Of a stretch of 6,379 bases of DNA, positions 4,796-6,379 are shown piece by piece. The stretch covers positions 1-6,379 of the forward strand of contig JAFGQF010000048.1 of the NCBI GenBank assembly GCA_016935775.1, given 5' to 3'. The stretch's first letter is position 1; each line of letters begins with the position of its first letter. The translations under genes were made by a program, and so were the position numbers. The notes beneath the pieces were generated by a model that saw only the letters and a list, made by a program, of their open reading frames with translations, was not told the DNA's origin and ran no database searches. Source of the DNA: Caldifarciminota bacterium. Lineage in GTDB: Bacteria; Hydrothermota; Tepidihabitantia; Tepidihabitantales; Tepidihabitantaceae.

Positions 4796-6379
4796 TCACT
4801 CCAGGTACTTGGTGAGCGCCCGGCGCCAGCGGCGCTCGGCCTCGACCAGGTCGAGCTGCGCCTCGCCGGCGTCGCGCAGACCGCGAATCACCAGAATTCG
4901 GTCGGCGGTGACCCGGCCGACCGGCGCGAACGGCAGGCCGGCCAGGACCTGCTCGAACCGCTGCCGGTGCTCGCGCGCGACCTCGCAGACAAACCGGGTG
5001 TTCGACTCGCTGAACAGCAGGAAGTCGTCGCGGCCGAACCGGCGCGCGCCCGGCACCTTCCTGAGCTGGACCTCGGCGCCCAGCCCGCCGGCGAAAGCCA
5101 TCTCGGCCAGGCAGACCCCGAGCCCGCCCTCGGAGATGTCGTGGCAGGCCCGCACCAGCCCGGACCGTATCGCCCGGCCCAGCCGGCGCATCAGCCGACG
5201 CCCGCGGGCCGCGTCCACCTGCGGCACCCGGCTGCCCAGCCCCTGGTGGATGCGGAAATACTCGCTGCCGCCCAGCTCCTCGAAGGTCTCGCCGACCACG
5301 TAGACCAGCGAACCGGCCCGCTTGAAATCGGCGCTGACCGTCCGGCGCGCGTCCGCGATGACGCTCACCGCCGAAACCAGCAGCGTCGGCGGTATCGGCA
5401 CCGACTCGCCCGAGGCGGTCCGGAACTCGTTGTAGAGCGAATCCTTGCCCGAGATGAACGGCACCCGGTAGGCGCGGGCGATGTCGTAGCAGGCCTGGGC
5501 GGCGCGGACCAGCCCGGCAAGCTGGTCGGGCCGCTCCGGGCTGCCCCAGCAGAAATTGTCCAGCACCGCGGTCTGCTCGATGTCGCCGCCGGCCGCCGTG
5601 CAGTTGCGTAGCGCCTCGTCGATCGCCGACGCCGCCATCCAGTACGGGTCAATCAGGCCGTAGCGCGGCCTGAGCCCGCAGGCGATGACGCAGGCCCGGC
5701 GCGAACCGGACACCGGCGTGATGACACAGGCGTCGGTCGGCCCGGCGTCGGCGGGGCCGCAGAACGGCTTCATCACGCTCCGGCCCTGCACCTCGTGGTC
5801 ATACTGCCGCACGACCCACTCCTTCGAAGCGATGTTCGGAGCCTGGAGCAGCTTCAGCGTCATCTCGGCCAGGTCCGGGTCGGCGCGCACCGCCGGGTCG
5901 GGCGTCTCGGGCTTCTCCCAGCGCGCGGTCCGCACCGTGCCCTGCCAGCCGTGGTGGAGGAAACCCATCTCGATATCGCCGACCAGCCGGTCGCGGTAGC
6001 GCAGCTCCAGCCGGCCGGTCCCGGTCGTCCGGCCGATGACGGTCGCCTCCACGTCGTGCTCGCGGCACAGCGCGAGCAGCCGGTCGGTCTTCGACCGCGC
6101 GGTGAAAATCACCATCCGCTCCTGGGCCTCGGAAATCCATATCTCGGCCGGGGTCAGCCCCTCGTACTTCAGCGGCACCCGGTCCAGCCAGACCTCGCAG
6201 CCGCTGGTCGAAGCCAGCTCGCCCACCGAGCTCGACAGCCCGCCGCCGCCGCAATCGGTCGTCGCGGCCACCAGCCCGGCGTCCCGCGCCGCCAGCATCA
6301 CGTCGGCCAGCTTCTTCTCCTCGATCGGGTTGCCGATCTGCACCGCGCCGCCCGACATCTCCTGCGACGCCCCCTCGAG
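4796..6379 (-). CDS. purL: Phosphoribosylformylglycinamidine synthase subunit PurL, C-terminal part
   Basis: PurL converts FGAR to FGAM with ATP and ammonia in purine synthesis. The frame is open to the right edge (seven codons beyond the ATG at 6358, reading LEGASQE, like the family's 'GAS' segment before VQIGNP), so the true start lies outside. Counting from that internal Met: 'VQIGNPIEEKKL' (6-17); 'TTDCGGGGLSSSVGELAS' (33-50), an AIRS-type motif of the first half; 'EWVVRQYDHEVQG' (180-192), as in small PurL; 'FISGKDSLYNEF' (301-312); 'HDISEGGLGVCLAEMAF' (406-422), the matching motif of the second half; and 'LFSESNTRFVCEV' (448-460). The protein ends shortly after this at 'KYLE', so no C-terminal glutaminase domain is present; PurQ, and PurS if not fused upstream, must be encoded elsewhere. 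Whether the full gene is small PurL or a longer form depends on sequence past the edge. Confidence 0.95.
   Translation of the reverse strand, partial: LEGASQEMSGGAVQIGNPIEEKKLADVMLAARDAGLVAATTDCGGGGLSSSVGELASTSGCEVWLDRVPLKYEGLTPAEIWISEAQERMVIFTARSKTDRLLALCREHDVEATVIGRTTGTGRLELRYRDRLVGDIEMGFLHHGWQGTVRTARWEKPETPDPAVRADPDLAEMTLKLLQAPNIASKEWVVRQYDHEVQGRSVMKPFCGPADAGPTDACVITPVSGSRRACVIACGLRPRYGLIDPYWMAASAIDEALRNCTAAGGDIEQTAVLDNFCWGSPERPDQLAGLVRAAQACYDIARAYRVPFISGKDSLYNEFRTASGESVPIPPTLLVSAVSVIADARRTVSADFKRAGSLVYVVGETFEELGGSEYFRIHQGLGSRVPQVDAARGRRLMRRLGRAIRSGLVRACHDISEGGLGVCLAEMAFAGGLGAEVQLRKVPGARRFGRDDFLLFSESNTRFVCEVAREHRQRFEQVLAGLPFAPVGRVTADRILVIRGLRDAGEAQLDLVEAERRWRRALTKYLE

Noticed and set aside
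4795..4816. CTCA...TGAG hairpin at the convergent stops as a two-way terminator
   Set aside because: Two short stems with a bulge, no T-run on either strand, and it falls inside purL codons.
4809..5611. Two + strand frames opposite purL (164 and 214 codons)
   Set aside because: Antisense shadows of a well-conserved purL, without motifs of their own.

Overview
The window is a gene-dense piece of bacterial chromosome, strongly G+C rich by eye, with the usual signature of that bias: long open shadow frames on both strands. The gene set (hpf next to HPr kinase and a mannose-family EIIA, no transport PTS genes in view) resembles Gram-negative and uncultured lineages that keep a regulatory rather than a sugar-importing PTS. 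The SRP RNA, however, is the long Alu-containing type best known from Bacillus, Thermotoga and other deep-branching groups. I cannot name the organism. There is no sign of a phage, IS element, CRISPR array or defence island; this is housekeeping DNA.

Region by region, on the + strand: (1) the 3' part of an ABC-type substrate-binding protein, cut by the left edge, ends at 757. (2) A long-type SRP RNA lies at about 766-1017 and fills the gap before dnaX. (3) dnaX (1063-2352) and recR (2441-3031) form the familiar ffs-dnaX-recR replication/repair cluster. The ybaB/ebfC gene normally found between them is missing. The 88-base gap holds only a 30-codon reading frame that overlaps both neighbours. 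(4) A short A+T-richer island (about 3060-3091) carries a good promoter and Shine-Dalgarno site and starts a new unit: hpf (3092-3412), hprK (3412-4401) and an EIIA-Man-type phosphocarrier (4388-4792). The three genes overlap end to start and are probably translationally coupled. (5) On the - strand, meeting this unit tail to tail with three bases between stops, is the C-terminal part of the purine enzyme PurL (4796 to the right edge).

How the genes work together: SRP RNA serves co-translational membrane targeting. DnaX is the clamp-loader ATPase of the replicase, and RecR acts in recombinational gap repair. Hpf stabilises idle ribosomes. HprK and EIIA would sense metabolic state through protein phosphorylation; their partner HPr is not in the window. 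PurL makes FGAM in purine synthesis. The points most worth a second look are the micro-frame replacing ybaB, the short gamma-like DnaX, the long SRP RNA, the compact hpf-hprK-EIIA unit with its own promoter, and a cysteine cluster in the left-edge binding protein.
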